The notes under the pieces are model-generated. The model was not told the DNA's origin, did no database searches, and worked only from the letters and a program-made list of their open reading frames with translations. Shown here piece after piece: positions 63,361 through 64,000 of a stretch of 64,000 bases of DNA (positions are counted from its first letter, which is position 1; the number at the start of each line of letters is the position of its first letter). This DNA comes from Hydrogenophilales bacterium (lineage in GTDB: Bacteria; Pseudomonadota; Gammaproteobacteria; Burkholderiales; Thiobacillaceae), in assembly GCA_016703155.1 (NCBI GenBank), contig JADJCP010000001.1, positions 806,001-870,000 of the forward strand. Direction: 5' to 3'. Position numbers and translations under genes: made by a program.

Positions 63361-64000
63361 GTGAATTTCCTCCGGCCCCGTACCCTGCTCCTGATCGCTG
63401 TCATCCTCGCCGTGACTGTGTTCGCGACGCGCTTCCTATTCGCCGGCAAGCCGGTGCCGACAGTCACCGCAACCAGTCAGGCGCTTACCGAAACCGTCAT
63501 TTCCAGCGGCCGGGCCATCACCCCGGACCGGATCGAACTCGGCTCGGAACTGGTGGGCAGCGTCGCACGCGTCAGCGTCGAAGAAGGCGATCGGGTGCGC
63601 GCCGGGCAGGTTCTGGCGGAACTCGATGGCAGCGAACTGCGCGCCACCGCGGACCAGGCCGGCAGCAGCCTGCGCGAGGCCGAGGCGCGCCTGGAGCAGC
63701 TCAGCCAGGTGAGCCGGCCCGTGGCCGACCAGGCCTTGCTCCAGGCCGAGGCCAACCTGGCGCTGGCGAACAGCGAGCATGAACGCATCCGCAAGCTGGC
63801 CGAGGCCGGCTTCTACAACCAGTCGCGCCTGGACGAGGCGCGCCGCGCCCAGGATGCGGCCCGCGCGGCCCGCGACTCGGCCCTGGCGCAGGCCAAAGGC
63901 AACCGTCCGGACGGTGTCGAGAACCGCCTCGCCGAGGCGCGTCGGGAGCAGGCGCGCGCCAGCCTGGCCCTGGCCCGGGCCAGGCTGGATAACACCGTCA
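63361..64000 (+). CDS. RND-type efflux periplasmic adaptor subunit (HlyD family), partial
   Basis: The frame opens at GTG 63361 and runs off the window end after about 213 residues. It has an N-terminal membrane anchor (LLLIAVILAVTVFATRFLF), a biotinyl-lipoyl half (GSVARVSVEEGDRVRAGQVL) and a long coiled-coil hairpin rich in Ala, Arg, Glu and Leu. Such adaptors join an inner-membrane pump or ABC transporter to an outer-membrane channel. The pump should lie beyond the window. Confidence 0.85.
   Translation, partial: MNFLRPRTLLLIAVILAVTVFATRFLFAGKPVPTVTATSQALTETVISSGRAITPDRIELGSELVGSVARVSVEEGDRVRAGQVLAELDGSELRATADQAGSSLREAEARLEQLSQVSRPVADQALLQAEANLALANSEHERIRKLAEAGFYNQSRLDEARRAQDAARAARDSALAQAKGNRPDGVENRLAEARREQARASLALARARLDNTV

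Overview
The window is GC-rich bacterial chromosome that suggests a chemolithotrophic, sulfur-oxidising betaproteobacterium, probably a Thiobacillus-like member of the Thiobacillaceae/Nitrosomonadales. This placement is an inference from gene content and order: a complete reverse (oxidative) dissimilatory sulfite reductase cluster in the order dsrABEFHCMKLJOPNR followed by cysG, a typical betaproteobacterial petABC-sspA-sspB block, and many small sulfur-relay proteins.

Layout. 0.1-1.4 kb: a lipoprotein and a strong terminator. 1.4-5.3 kb: a minus-strand group diverging from dsr, made of a small unknown protein, a Cas6-like protein, a cysteine-less DsrC homologue, a two-domain rhodanese (frameshifted), an unknown conserved protein and a TauD-like dioxygenase. 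5.3-19.9 kb: the rDsr cluster, covering sulfur transfer (DsrEFH, DsrC), the sulfite reductase (DsrAB), the membrane complex DsrMKJOP, the NAD(P)H oxidoreductase DsrL, and sirohaem supply (DsrN, CysG). 20-23.2 kb: a DUF2914 membrane protein runs into about 2.1 kb of almost pure G/C/T homopolymer, which I read as an assembly artefact. 23.2-28.6 kb: nucleoside-recognition membrane protein, CobD/CbiB-like protein, GyrI-like protein, metallo-beta-lactamase-fold hydrolase, C_GCAxxG_C_C protein, phosphofructokinase. 28.7-35.4 kb: DegS-like protease, cytochrome bc1 complex, SspA/SspB, tRNA-Thr, PabB, tRNA-Ser. 35.7-41.2 kb: a mobile segment in which an IS91-associated integrase gene is split by a RIT element (three tyrosine recombinases, inverted repeats), followed by an IS91-family transposase. 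41.6-48.3 kb: a secreted Tudor-like repeat protein, TusA-like and DsrE2-like proteins, a GAF-PAS-GGDEF-EAL protein, an SLAC1-type channel, a haem lipoprotein, DUF302 and truncated haemoglobin. 48.7-55.6 kb: SQR-like flavoprotein, DUF302, peroxiredoxin, and a cytochrome bd operon with both small subunits (CydP, CydX) and an NifX-like gene. 55.7-64 kb: a sigma-54 activator with a cysteine-rich PAS domain, a TrpD-like protein and a Rieske ferredoxin, then Gnd, ArfB, an MsrA-thioredoxin-MsrB fusion lipoprotein, a DUF3616 protein and the start of an efflux adaptor.

How it works together. Sulfane sulfur from rhodanese/TusA/DsrE-type carriers is passed through DsrEFH to DsrC. DsrAB oxidises it to sulfite with DsrL and DsrMKJOP handling electrons, which can enter the quinone pool and leave through bc1 or cytochrome bd. 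FNR-like palindromes near the cyd and regulator genes suggest oxygen or NO control. Several genes carry single-base homopolymer frameshifts and one locus is pure low-complexity sequence, so this assembly has base-level errors and apparent pseudogenes should be read with that in mind.
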